64,000 bases of DNA. Origin: JANXMY01 sp964251675 (GTDB taxonomy: Bacteria; Armatimonadota; Armatimonadia; Armatimonadales; Capsulimonadaceae). Where the stretch lies: the NCBI GenBank assembly GCA_964251675.1, contig CAXUKS010000007.1, forward strand, positions 62,001 through 126,000, read 5' to 3'. The notes beneath the pieces are model-generated. The model saw nothing but the letters and a program-made list of their open reading frames with translations, searched no databases and was not told the origin of the DNA. Every line of letters starts with the position of its first letter. Position 1 is the stretch's first letter. Position numbers and translations under genes: made by a program. Positions 24,216 through 32,166 of this stretch are shown piece after piece.

Positions 24216-25662
24216 GTGTCCCCACTGAATTTGTCACCGGCGCCTCGGTCCGGCTGGGGACCCCTGGCGGGCTGGCAAGGCGGCGTGTGGTGGCCTTGAT
24301 CCGCTTGACCCGTGCCCCGTCACCGGGGCGGCTGGTTCCAAGATCGGCAAGCTGGCCCTCCATCTCCTGCGCCAGCGTCTCCTCCCCTAATTGGTGCAAC
24401 TGACGGGTGGCGGCTCCCAGCTTGGCGCGGGCCGTCTCCAGATCGCCTTTCTGCTGGGCACGCTGCGCTTCGCGCTCAAAGCGGTACACGGCAAAGCGGT
24501 CCACCAAATCCTGCACCGCCGGGTTGACTTCTTCCCATTCAGCGGCGTTGTCTGTGAATTTTGCGCTGACCACGGCGCGGTCGTTGCCGCCAGCCCCGGT
24601 CCAGGTTAGGAGAGTTTCCAGGAGAGCGTGTTCGCCTTTGGGCAGGATGGGTGCGGCAAACTGCACGATGATGCCCGCTGGAGCAGTGCTGGAAACGTCG
24701 CCGACGCGGGTGCGAAGCCAGCCGTCTTCAGTGTGGACTTCCTCAAACAGGGTCATGGTCGGGCGGACCATGAAAATCTCCTGCACGACAGCGCCTTCCA
24801 GCCCACGCACGGCCAAATACAGGTCCGTCACCGATGTTGCGGCAAGCGTTGCCATTTCCTGGGTCAGACGTTCGGCGATATCGGCGCTGACCGGGGCGTA
24901 GTGATACTCGCCGCGTGTGATGTCGGCGACGCGGGTGAGAAACTCTTCATCAAACTCTTCGCCGACTCCTATGGTAGTAATCGCCGTGCCTGCCGACTGA
25001 ATTTCTTCCACCGTTTGAATAGTTTCGTCCGCATCCTGCACGATGCCATCAGAAATAATGATTAGGCGGCTGATTTTCTGGCCGCTCTGCCCCTGGCTCA
25101 AGGCCGTCTGGGCCTGCCGGAGTGCTTCTGCCATGTGGGTTCCCGTGCCGATGTCCACCGGCAGGCGGCGCTCGCTCAGGAGATCAAGCTGCGAAAGACA
25201 GCCTTCAGGGAAGTTTGCCCAGTCCTGCCGGGTGAACACGGTATGCACCCCGTCGGCAAAGGCGATCAGAGTAATCTGGTCCTCTGGCTTCAATGTGTCC
25301 AGCAGAGTTTTAATCGCCTCCACTGCCTGTGCCATGGCCGTGCGGGCGACGCTCTGCATTTCGAGTAGGGTCTGGCCGGTCCAGTAGACGGCCTCAGCTT
25401 CGTCGGCCTCCCCGCGCTGCAATTCATCGCGGGAGATGGCGACACCAAGCCAGTATTCCTGCTCTTCATTCGACAGATGGAAATGGTGCATGGTCGCCGA
25501 AGCGTCAATCACAAGGACGAGATTGAGCGGCGGCCGGCTGCTGGATTGGGGGTCCACGACTGGCTGCACGTCGAGCAGTGCATACAGCGAGTCCTCGAGA
25601 TACTGACTCGAGGGAACAGTGGGGTGGCTCAGTGATGTGTGTACCGTCAGGCTGCCGTTCAC
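24208..25662 (-). CDS. von Willebrand factor A domain protein
   Basis: A 484-residue protein without signal peptide or membrane segment. The VWA domain (about 45-265) has the MIDAS metal motif DASATM near residue 54, the Thr region GTGTHMAEAL, and IISDGIVQDADE. A beta-rich domain (about 270-375) and a helical tail with coiled-coil propensity (about 390-450) follow. Proteins of this layout are often found with TPR partners, and here a TPR/coiled-coil gene follows with overlapping ends. The start is GTG at 25662 with AAGGAG eight bases upstream. No AAA+ ATPase partner is adjacent, so the MoxR-type pairing is not seen. Confidence 0.82.
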   Translation of the reverse strand: MNGSLTVHTSLSHPTVPSSQYLEDSLYALLDVQPVVDPQSSSRPPLNLVLVIDASATMHHFHLSNEEQEYWLGVAISRDELQRGEADEAEAVYWTGQTLLEMQSVARTAMAQAVEAIKTLLDTLKPEDQITLIAFADGVHTVFTRQDWANFPEGCLSQLDLLSERRLPVDIGTGTHMAEALRQAQTALSQGQSGQKISRLIIISDGIVQDADETIQTVEEIQSAGTAITTIGVGEEFDEEFLTRVADITRGEYHYAPVSADIAERLTQEMATLAATSVTDLYLAVRGLEGAVVQEIFMVRPTMTLFEEVHTEDGWLRTRVGDVSSTAPAGIIVQFAAPILPKGEHALLETLLTWTGAGGNDRAVVSAKFTDNAAEWEEVNPAVQDLVDRFAVYRFEREAQRAQQKGDLETARAKLGAATRQLHQLGEETLAQEMEGQLADLGTSRPGDGARVKRIKATTRRLASPPGVPSRTEAPVTNSVGTHD

Positions 25663-25799
25663 GCGGGCATCTCCTTCGATCCGAGTTAGCGTTTTTAAGT
25701 GGGTCGTCCCTGAACATCCAAGAGTGTTTGATGGGGTGACATTGTATTCTCCACCAGCGCAGACAATTCCTCCCTTGCTTGTTCGCTATTTTTTCGGAA

Positions 25800-25828
25800 T
25801 TGACTTGCGCCGTGTGCCATGCTATAAT
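25800..25828 (+). promoter_or_regulatory. Sigma70 promoter of the purH operon
   Basis: -35 TTGACT (25800-25805), a 17-bp spacer, and -10 TATAAT (25823-25828). The start would be near 25835, giving a leader of about 175 bases that contains a riboswitch. Confidence 0.85.
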
Positions 25829-25847
25829 GATGGCATATTAGCAGGAT

Positions 25848-25930
25848 AATTCGAGTGGAGATGCAACTGGCGTACAGAGAACTAACTCTGAGGAAGCCTC
25901 TTCTGGAACTGGCCGTCCGCCTGGGCATTT
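25848..25930 (+). ncRNA. ZTP riboswitch (pfl motif)
   Basis: The leader contains both conserved parts of the pfl/ZTP aptamer: AACTGGCGTAC (25865-25875) on the 5' side, and the hallmark CCGCCTGGGCA (25917-25927) on the 3' side. A variable linker hairpin region (25876-25910) lies between. ZTP and ZMP (AICAR ribotide) accumulate when 10-formyl-THF is short. The downstream gene pair encodes the enzyme that consumes AICAR ribotide with 10-formyl-THF, the textbook context. The 3' conserved part also forms the 5' arm of a terminator, so ligand binding should allow read-through. Confidence 0.9.
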
Positions 25931-25977
25931 TGACTTCGCTGCATTGAGTGCAGGGGGCAAATGTCCAGGCTTTTTTT
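25919..25977 (+). terminator. Regulated intrinsic terminator of the ZTP riboswitch
   Basis: A 12-bp stem (25919-25930 with 25959-25970, one G.U pair) is followed by seven T (25971-25977). The 5' arm overlaps the aptamer's CCGCCTGGGCA element, so aptamer and terminator are mutually exclusive. Confidence 0.85.
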
Positions 25978-26010
25978 GTGCGTATTTATGCAGCAGGGGG
26001 AGAAATAAGA

Positions 26011-26616
26011 GTGACAATACCAATTAAACGGGCGCTGGTCAGCGTTTCGGACAAGACCGGGCTGGTAGAGTTCGTGCGCGGGCTGACCGAGATGGGCGTG
26101 GAGATTATTTCCACGGGTGGCACGGCCAAGTCTTTGACCGAAGCCGGTCTAGACGTGATCGGGATTTCGGAGGTGACCCATTTCCCAGAAATGATGGACG
26201 GGCGCGTCAAAACCCTGCATCCGGCAGTCCACGGGGCGCTGCTCGCGGACCGTTCCAAGCCGGAGCACATGGCGACTATCAAAGAACACGGCATTGTGCC
26301 GATTGACCTGGTTGTCGTCAACCTGTATCCGTTCGCGGCCACGATTGCGAAGCCGAATGTGACACGCGAGGATGCTGTGGAGAACATTGATATTGGCGGA
26401 CCGTCCATGATCCGCTCGGCGGCCAAAAACCACGCCTCGGTCACGGTGGTTGTCTCGCCGGACGACTACACCTCCGTGCTAGCCGAAATGAAGGCGCAGG
26501 GTGGGGGAGTCTCGCAGGCCATGCGGAACCGGCTGGCGGCGAAAGCGTTCGCCCATACGGCGGCCTACGACACCACGATTGCCGCGTATTTAAGTAATCA
26601 CGAGGGGGAAAAATGA
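26011..26616 (+). CDS. purH: IMP cyclohydrolase (PurH N-terminal domain as separate protein)
   Basis: Closes FAICAR ribotide to IMP, the last step of de novo purine synthesis. The 201 residues correspond to the MGS-like N-terminal half of bifunctional PurH: KRALVSVSDKTGL, ISTGGTAKSL, MMDGRVKTLHP, IDLVVVNLYPF and NIDIGGPSMIRSAAKN are all present. The protein ends where the formyltransferase half would begin. The start is GTG at 26011 with AGGGGGAG upstream; earlier in-frame starts fall inside the terminator stem. It overlaps the next gene by four bases (ATGA). Expression is governed by the ZTP riboswitch. Confidence 0.92.
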   Translation: MTIPIKRALVSVSDKTGLVEFVRGLTEMGVEIISTGGTAKSLTEAGLDVIGISEVTHFPEMMDGRVKTLHPAVHGALLADRSKPEHMATIKEHGIVPIDLVVVNLYPFAATIAKPNVTREDAVENIDIGGPSMIRSAAKNHASVTVVVSPDDYTSVLAEMKAQGGGVSQAMRNRLAAKAFAHTAAYDTTIAAYLSNHEGEK

Positions 26617-27788
26617 GGCAGACAGACCTGACACTCCGCTACGGAACCAACCCGCACCAGACCCCGGCGCGGGTGTTTATGAACGGTGGCACTTTGCCCT
26701 TCAGCGTTCTGCAGGGCGCACCGGGATATATTAACCTGCTGGATGCGATGAATGCCTGGCAGCTCGTCCGGGAGCTAAAGCAGGCGACGGGGCTGGCAGC
26801 AGCCGCTTCTTTTAAGCACGTCAGCCCTGCCGGGGCCGCCGTGGCGGTTCCCCTCAGCGAAACTTTGCGGCAGTCTTATGCCGTGGGCAGTGGGGACCTG
26901 TCGCCCCTGGCAACGGCTTATGTGCGGGCGCGTGGGGCGGACCGGCAGGCGTCGTTCGGGGACTTCGCGGCCCTCAGCGATGTGGTGGACGCCGCAACCG
27001 CACAGGTACTGCGGCGCGAAGTATCCGACGGTGTGATTGCGCCGGGCTTCACGCCGGAGGCGCTGACAATCCTGCAAAAGAAGCAGGGCGGCAAGTACCT
27101 GCTGCTCGAAATGGACCCGGACTACACGCCGCCCTCGACGGAGACGCGAGAAGTCTTCGGCGTGTCGTTTCAGCAGACGCGCAACGAGACCCCAATCACC
27201 AATGCACTTTTGCAGGAGCGTGTGACGGCCCGTAAAGACTTGTCACCCGAGGCCGAGCGCGACCTGCTGGTGGCGCTGATTGCCATCAAGTACACGCAGT
27301 CCAACTCGGTCGGTCTGGCACGGGACGGGCAGATGATCGGGATTGGAGCCGGTCAGCAGTCGCGCATTCTCTGTACCCGCCTCGCCTGTGGCAAAGCCAA
27401 CCAATGGTATCTGCGTCAGCACCCAAAAGTGCTGGCCCTGCCGTTCCGCGAAAAGCTGTCGCGCCCGGAGCGGGACAATGGCATCGACTTGTACCTTTTA
27501 GATAATCTGTCGCCCGCCGAAGAAGCCGCCTGGCTGCCGCTGTTTGAGCGCACGCCGGAGTGTCTAACGCCCGAGGAGAAGTCCGAGTGGCTAGCCGGGT
27601 TCAGCGGCGTGTCACTTGGGTCGGACGGCTTCATTCCGTTCCGGGACAACATTGACCGGGCTTTCCAGAGCGGCGTTTCCTACATTGCCCAGCCGGGACA
27701 CTCACTGAGGGATGATGATATAATTACGGCCTGCAACGAATACGATATGGCAATGACCTTTACGGGACTGCGGCTGTTTCATCACTAG
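26613..27788 (+). CDS. purH: AICAR formyltransferase (PurH C-terminal domain as separate protein)
   Basis: Transfers a formyl group from 10-formyl-THF to AICAR ribotide. The 391-residue stand-alone AICARFT has LRYGTNPHQTPARV at the start, the catalytic Lys-His in SFKHVSPAG (about 68-69), IAIKYTQSNSV, GIGAGQQSR and a C-terminal DDDIITACNEYDMAMTFTG. Stand-alone forms of this length are known in some bacteria, whereas most have one fused 510-residue PurH. It overlaps the cyclohydrolase gene by four bases, so the two halves are translationally coupled and probably form a complex. A strong terminator follows. Confidence 0.95.
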   Translation: MRQTDLTLRYGTNPHQTPARVFMNGGTLPFSVLQGAPGYINLLDAMNAWQLVRELKQATGLAAAASFKHVSPAGAAVAVPLSETLRQSYAVGSGDLSPLATAYVRARGADRQASFGDFAALSDVVDAATAQVLRREVSDGVIAPGFTPEALTILQKKQGGKYLLLEMDPDYTPPSTETREVFGVSFQQTRNETPITNALLQERVTARKDLSPEAERDLLVALIAIKYTQSNSVGLARDGQMIGIGAGQQSRILCTRLACGKANQWYLRQHPKVLALPFREKLSRPERDNGIDLYLLDNLSPAEEAAWLPLFERTPECLTPEEKSEWLAGFSGVSLGSDGFIPFRDNIDRAFQSGVSYIAQPGHSLRDDDIITACNEYDMAMTFTGLRLFHH

Positions 27789-27790
27789 CT

Positions 27791-27830
27791 AAAAGGCGTC
27801 ATATTTGGTAATATGACGCCTTTTTATTTT
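27791..27830 (+). terminator. Terminator of the purH operon
   Basis: Perfect 14-bp arms AAAAGGCGTCATAT (27791-27804) and 27811-27824 enclose a six-base loop. They run into a T-rich tail. Confidence 0.9.
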
Positions 27831-27934
27831 GTCTTTTAGCTTTCTAGCTTTAATCTTTTAGTTAATACAGCTTACACAATTATTCTCATTTAGTGAGACA
27901 AACCAAAAATTATGCTGCCCCCAATGACATAATT

Positions 27935-27964
27935 TTGCTATTCGATGGGCTAAATTGCTATAGT
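27935..27964 (+). promoter_or_regulatory. Promoter of the VOC/GNAT pair
   Basis: -35 TTGCTA (27935-27940), an 18-bp spacer, and -10 TATAGT (27959-27964), within an AT-rich stretch. The leader to the ATG at 27997 is about 26 bases. Confidence 0.6.
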
Positions 27965-27996
27965 ATGAGCATCAATAAATGATGGGAGAAATTACA

Positions 27997-28356
27997 ATGC
28001 AAAACACTTGCACTGCGCTCCATATCACCGATTACGACAAAAGCAAAGAGTTTTATGTCAGCAGTCTGGGCTTTACCATTGATTGGGAGCATCGTTACGG
28101 ACCCGATTTTCCTGTATTTGTGCAGCTCACAAAAGAGGGGCTTTCCCTGTACCTTTCGCAGCACAAAGGGGACTGCCGGATCGGTGGGTTGGCTTTTTTC
28201 TATGTCACCGACGTGGACGCCTGGTACAATGAATGTGTAGGGCAGGGGATCATTCCCTCTATGCTACCCAGAACTCAGCCCTGGGGAAATCGGGAGATGC
28301 GGCTAACCGATCCCGATGGTAACCAGCTTTGCGTTTGCCAAAGGCTGAATGGATAG
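27997..28356 (+). CDS. VOC-family (glyoxalase/bleomycin-resistance-like) protein
   Basis: A 119-residue single-module vicinal-oxygen-chelate protein. The layout LHITDYDKSKEFYVSSLGF, then VQLTKEGLSLYLSQHKGD, DVDAWYNECVGQG, and the terminal TDPDGNQLCV matches small glyoxalase-superfamily proteins that bind bleomycin-like drugs or act as metal-dependent lyases. The exact substrate is unknown. The start is the ATG at 27997 with GGGAGA seven bases upstream; an ATG at 27979 would add six residues. Its base composition is visibly lower in GC than the surrounding genes, as is the GNAT gene that follows, suggesting the pair arrived together. Confidence 0.85.
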   Translation: MQNTCTALHITDYDKSKEFYVSSLGFTIDWEHRYGPDFPVFVQLTKEGLSLYLSQHKGDCRIGGLAFFYVTDVDAWYNECVGQGIIPSMLPRTQPWGNREMRLTDPDGNQLCVCQRLNG

Positions 28357-28391
28357 ATGTGACCTATTATTCTCAAGGTGGAATGCAAATA

Positions 28392-28838
28392 ATGGACAGA
28401 TTACAAATTGATCTCCGGCCTGCTACTGTTACTGACCGCGACTTTGCCTTTCAAGTGTGGAAGGCAGCCATGCAACAATATGTAAAAGCAACGTGGGGGT
28501 GGAATGAGGCTTCGCAGCTTCAGCGTCAGCAAGAAGAATTTGATGTTGTGACATACCAAATCGTGAGGATTGCAGAGCAATCAGCCGGAACGCTTATCAT
28601 AAAGCGTCATCCTGACCATCTTTATCTGTCTGGCCTGTACCTTCTACCCGAGTATCAAAGGCAGGGCATTGGTTCACAGGTTCTTGCGAGCTTGTTAGAT
28701 GAGGCACGGGTACAGAGCAAAATCATTCGGTTGCGAGTGTTGAAAGTGAACCCTCAAGCGCGGCGTCTTTACGAGCGCATGGGATTTGTTGTGACAGATG
28801 AAACAGAACAGGATTTTATCTGCATGGAAAGCGCCTAA
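28392..28838 (+). CDS. GNAT-family N-acetyltransferase
   Basis: A 148-residue acetyl-CoA-dependent acetyltransferase. Motif A is visible as YLLPEYQRQGIGSQVL, and motif B as VNPQARRLYERMGF. It resembles small GNAT enzymes acting on amines, antibiotics or protein N termini; the substrate is unknown. The ATG at 28392 was chosen because AAGGTGG lies at a proper distance; ATG 28383 is too close to it. It shares the low GC of the preceding VOC gene, and the pair may be a small resistance or detoxification cassette. Confidence 0.88.
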   Translation: MDRLQIDLRPATVTDRDFAFQVWKAAMQQYVKATWGWNEASQLQRQQEEFDVVTYQIVRIAEQSAGTLIIKRHPDHLYLSGLYLLPEYQRQGIGSQVLASLLDEARVQSKIIRLRVLKVNPQARRLYERMGFVVTDETEQDFICMESA

Positions 28839-28891
28839 GTGCGGAATAATTTATCATAATATTCATTATCGGAACCAAAATTACGCAGAAA

Positions 28892-28923
28892 GAGAGGCAC
28901 TATTCGCGTGGATAGTGCCTCTC
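28892..28923. terminator. Bidirectional terminator after the GNAT gene
   Basis: Perfect 12-bp arms GAGAGGCACTAT (28892-28903) and 28912-28923 enclose an eight-base loop. It is placed between convergent genes, with a modest T content on both sides. Confidence 0.75.
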
Positions 28924-28942
28924 CCTTCACTTCCCTTCACTC

Positions 28943-29293
28943 TTAGCCCTCGCGGCCACTTTGACGCTGAAGATCTGCTTCCAGCTCCTGCATCCGCGAC
29001 TGACACGAGCGCAGGATGTCGTCCACATCCGTCAGCGCCAGGCGCGTTGCCTGATTCCGGGACAGCCACAAGGCATATGCGCCGGTCGCAACTGCGGTCG
29101 CCGCGCAGGCAGCACTGATTGACACCATAATCGCAATTGTTGTGCCGAGGCGCTGTACGTCCTCTGTGACATCCGCCACGGTCGCCCGCGAATCCCGCGA
29201 GTCCACGGCCGCATCATCCCACAGATTCAGGTTCGTGTCACTGCCAACCATCACCAGACGACCAGGACGCTTATAAGTCATATCGCTTCTCAT
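28943..29293 (-). CDS. Hypothetical single-pass membrane protein
   Basis: A 116-residue protein I do not recognise. An N-terminal polar part (1-48) is followed by one strong membrane segment (about 50-76, Ala/Val/Ile-rich) and a short C-terminal coiled coil (about 82-112, QSRMQELEADLQRQ). The start is the ATG at 29293 with AAGGAG six bases upstream. It overlaps the end of the response regulator gene by 23 bp, so the two are co-expressed. It may anchor or localise a signalling component. Confidence 0.65.
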   Translation of the reverse strand: MRSDMTYKRPGRLVMVGSDTNLNLWDDAAVDSRDSRATVADVTEDVQRLGTTIAIMVSISAACAATAVATGAYALWLSRNQATRLALTDVDDILRSCQSRMQELEADLQRQSGREG

Positions 29294-29675
29294 CGGCGAC
29301 TCCTTCCTCCATCGAGAAAATTCGCTTCACAAATGCAATCAGTTCCATCGGGTTAAACGGCTTCGTGAGATAACACTCTACGCCGGACTGCCAGCCGCGC
29401 AGAACATCGGCGTCCTGAGCGCGGGCGGTCAGCATGATAACCGGAATATTTTCAGTTTCGGGGTTTTTTTTCAGAGCTTCCAGAACCTCGAAGCCCGTCA
29501 TTTCCGGCATCATTACATCAAGAACAATCAAATCAGGCTTTTCTTCTGCGACTTTTTCGAGACATTCCGCCCCATTATAGGCCGTGACGACCTCATAGCC
29601 CTGCCGCTCCAGATTGACCTGAATCAAGCGCACAATATGCTTCTCGTCGTCACACGTTAAAATCTTCCGCGCCAT
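29271..29675 (-). CDS. Receiver-domain-only response regulator
   Basis: A 134-residue CheY-like protein consisting of one receiver domain. The acidic pocket D9/D10, phosphorylation site D53 in VLDVMMPEMTG, T83 and K105 (LTKPFNP) are all intact. It has no output domain, so it must act by protein contact or in a phosphorelay. The start is the ATG at 29675 with AGGAA seven bases upstream; the longer in-frame opening adds a non-homologous stretch. A TATGAT element (29726-29721, minus) may be its -10. No kinase is adjacent; the soluble kinase at 12269 is a possible but unproved partner. Confidence 0.92.
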   Translation of the reverse strand: MARKILTCDDEKHIVRLIQVNLERQGYEVVTAYNGAECLEKVAEEKPDLIVLDVMMPEMTGFEVLEALKKNPETENIPVIMLTARAQDADVLRGWQSGVECYLTKPFNPMELIAFVKRIFSMEEGVADEKRYDL

Positions 29676-29789
29676 GAGTTTTCCTCGCTGCTCCCCTGTT
29701 CCGCTGCCGGAACCTAGTGTATCATACCGCAAGAGCGGCGTTTGCGTCACAAATTTTTTGCCGGTCCCCTGCCCTGCTGGCTCAAGCCA

Positions 29790-30508
<719 letters not shown>

Positions 30509-30509
<1 letters not shown>

Positions 30510-31279
30510 CAGGCGGCGCTTGCCTCGCCCAGATACGCTTCAATGACACGCGGGTTTTCGCGCACTTCTGCTGGCGATCCCTGCGCGATCACCTGCCCCT
30601 GGTCCAGCACCAGAAGCCGCTCGCAGATGCCCATCACCACTTTCATGTCGTGCTCAATCAGCAAAATGGTCAGCCCGAAATCCTCACGCAGACTGCGTAT
30701 CTGCGCCATTAAATCGTTTTTTTCCTGCGGGTTCATTCCTGCCGCCGGTTCATCCAGCAGAAGCAGACGCGGGCGGGTTGCCAGGGCGCGGGCAATTTCC
30801 AGACGCCGCTGCTCGCCGTAAGCCAGGCTGCGGGCCGACTCCTCAGCATACTTGTCCAGTCCAAAGCGGGTGAGAAGGCGATGGGCTTCCGCCTCCGCCT
30901 CCGCTTCGGCAGCAGAAAACTTCGCGCCGCGCCAGACCGCCGCCCCGACCGACGGCTTGTAATGCAGATGCGCGGCGGCACGGACATTGTCCAAAACCGT
31001 CAGCGAGGGAAATAGACGGATATTCTGGAACGTCCGCGCTATTCCCGCCTGTGCGATCTGGTGCGGCTTTTTTCCCGGCAGCGACTGCCCATTAAATTCA
31101 ATCGTGCCGGTCGTCGGCGCGTACACGCCCGTGAGCAAATTAAAGGCTGTGGTCTTGCCCGCGCCGTTCGGACCAATCAAACCAACCACTTCGCCCTGCT
31201 CCAGAGAGAGTGAAAAGCCATTCACTGCGGTCAGGCCCCCAAATTTTTTGACGCAGTCGCGCACTTCCAGCAGTGACAT
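30509..31279 (-). CDS. livG: Branched-chain amino acid-type ABC transporter ATPase LivG
   Basis: A 256-residue partner ATPase of LivF. Walker A GPNGAGKTT, the LivG-type IARTFQNIRLFPSLTVLDNV, signature LAYGEQRRLEIARAL, and Walker B LLLDEPAAGMNPQE are present. A Glu/Ala run (AEAEAEAEAH, about 127-136) replaces part of the helical domain linker. The start is the ATG at 31279. A consensus-like promoter places transcription at this codon, so the mRNA is likely leaderless. The gene is first of the two-gene livGF unit, with the permeases presumably encoded elsewhere. Confidence 0.92.
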
Positions 31280-31284
31280 AGCCT

Positions 31285-31313
31285 ACTATACCCCAAACCG
31301 CAGGCTCTGACAA
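31285..31313 (-). promoter_or_regulatory. Promoter of livGF (leaderless)
   Basis: On the minus strand, TTGTCA (31313-31308), a 17-bp spacer and TATAGT (31290-31285). The start is expected at about 31278-31280, on the ATG of livG at 31279. Confidence 0.75.
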
Positions 31314-31336
31314 GGCGCACGTCTCCTTTCGGTCTC

Positions 31337-31365
31337 TTGACAAGGGGCGAGTAAATCGTTATAAT
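31337..31365 (+). promoter_or_regulatory. Perfect consensus sigma70 promoter of the six-gene membrane operon
   Basis: TTGACA (31337-31342), exactly 17 bp, and TATAAT (31360-31365). The start falls near 31372, two bases before the GTG at 31374, so the first gene is essentially leaderless. It is divergent from the livGF promoter. Confidence 0.9.
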
Positions 31366-31373
31366 GCCTTACC

Positions 31374-31844
31374 GTGCTGACCAAACCTGCCGTCCCCGAG
31401 GCGGCGCAGACGGAACCTGTGCTGACCTGGCGCGTTCACCTGCTGCGGGAGCAGCCCCGGCGGCTGCCCCGGATCCTTGCGGCGGTGGTGTGCGTCTTTT
31501 TTCTGAGCCTGATTTTGTTCCATTCCGCCTGGCTGGCGCTGCTGCCCGCTCTGGCGACCCTGTTTTCGCTGTCCGAATTCCTCTTCCCCGCTCGTTACAC
31601 GCTGACAACGCAGTCTGCAAAAGCAACTTTCGGATTGACCACGCTGGAAATTTCCTGGCGGGACGTTCGCCATGCCTATCTGGCTGAGGACGGCATCAAG
31701 CTTAGTCCCCTCGCCTCGCGCAATGCCCGGTGGGAGCCGCTGCGGGGCGTCTTTCTGCGATTTGGCGATTCTAACAAAGAAGAGATTATTGCCGCCGTGC
31801 GCCGCCTGCGCGACGCGGCGCAGGCAGACAAGCACGATGTCTAA
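31374..31844 (+). CDS. Unknown membrane protein, first gene of six-gene operon
   Basis: A 156-residue protein I do not recognise. A polar N terminus (1-32) is followed by two closely spaced hydrophobic segments (about 33-52 and 54-70) and a beta-rich cytoplasmic domain (about 73-150; YTLTTQSAKATFGLTTLEISW). The latter looks like a bacterial PH-like fold, as in YdbT/DUF304-type proteins; this is a guess from pattern. It starts with GTG at 31374, at the transcription start. It overlaps the next gene by 8 bp. Confidence 0.7.
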   Translation: MLTKPAVPEAAQTEPVLTWRVHLLREQPRRLPRILAAVVCVFFLSLILFHSAWLALLPALATLFSLSEFLFPARYTLTTQSAKATFGLTTLEISWRDVRHAYLAEDGIKLSPLASRNARWEPLRGVFLRFGDSNKEEIIAAVRRLRDAAQADKHDV

Positions 31845-32166
31845 TGGGCTTTTTCAATTTGACTGGGACGCGCCGCTGCCTGATGAGGAACGGGACAAGC
31901 TCTTAAACGGGGCCGTCAAAGCGGTGCGAAAGTGGCGGCTGGAAGTGCCGGTCGCACTGTTTTTGGAGTCGAGCGCCCCGCTCGGGCGGATCGCCGGGCA
32001 GGGCCTCGTGGCATTTTCTCCCCTTGTCGCTCCGGCCCTGCCGGGTGGTCTCAGCGATGTACAGCGGCTGCACAAGCTTCTGGAGCAGCCTGAAAACCTG
32101 CGGCGCTTGATTGATCTTTTAATGGACACAGAAACGAACACGGAGCCAAATGCAGCACGCAAGTGA
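31837..32166 (+). CDS. Unknown small protein, second gene of six-gene operon
   Basis: A 109-residue protein without known domain. It opens MSNGLFQFDWDAPLPDEER, has a helical middle, a hydrophobic stretch (about 52-72, GRIAGQGLVAFSPLVAPALPGG) that could dip into the membrane, and a helical C terminus (QRLHKLLEQPENLRRLIDLL). The ATG at 31837 was chosen because upstream sequence in this frame is antisense-like and out of character. It overlaps both neighbours (8 bp and 17 bp), indicating tight coupling. Confidence 0.68.
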   Translation: MSNGLFQFDWDAPLPDEERDKLLNGAVKAVRKWRLEVPVALFLESSAPLGRIAGQGLVAFSPLVAPALPGGLSDVQRLHKLLEQPENLRRLIDLLMDTETNTEPNAARK

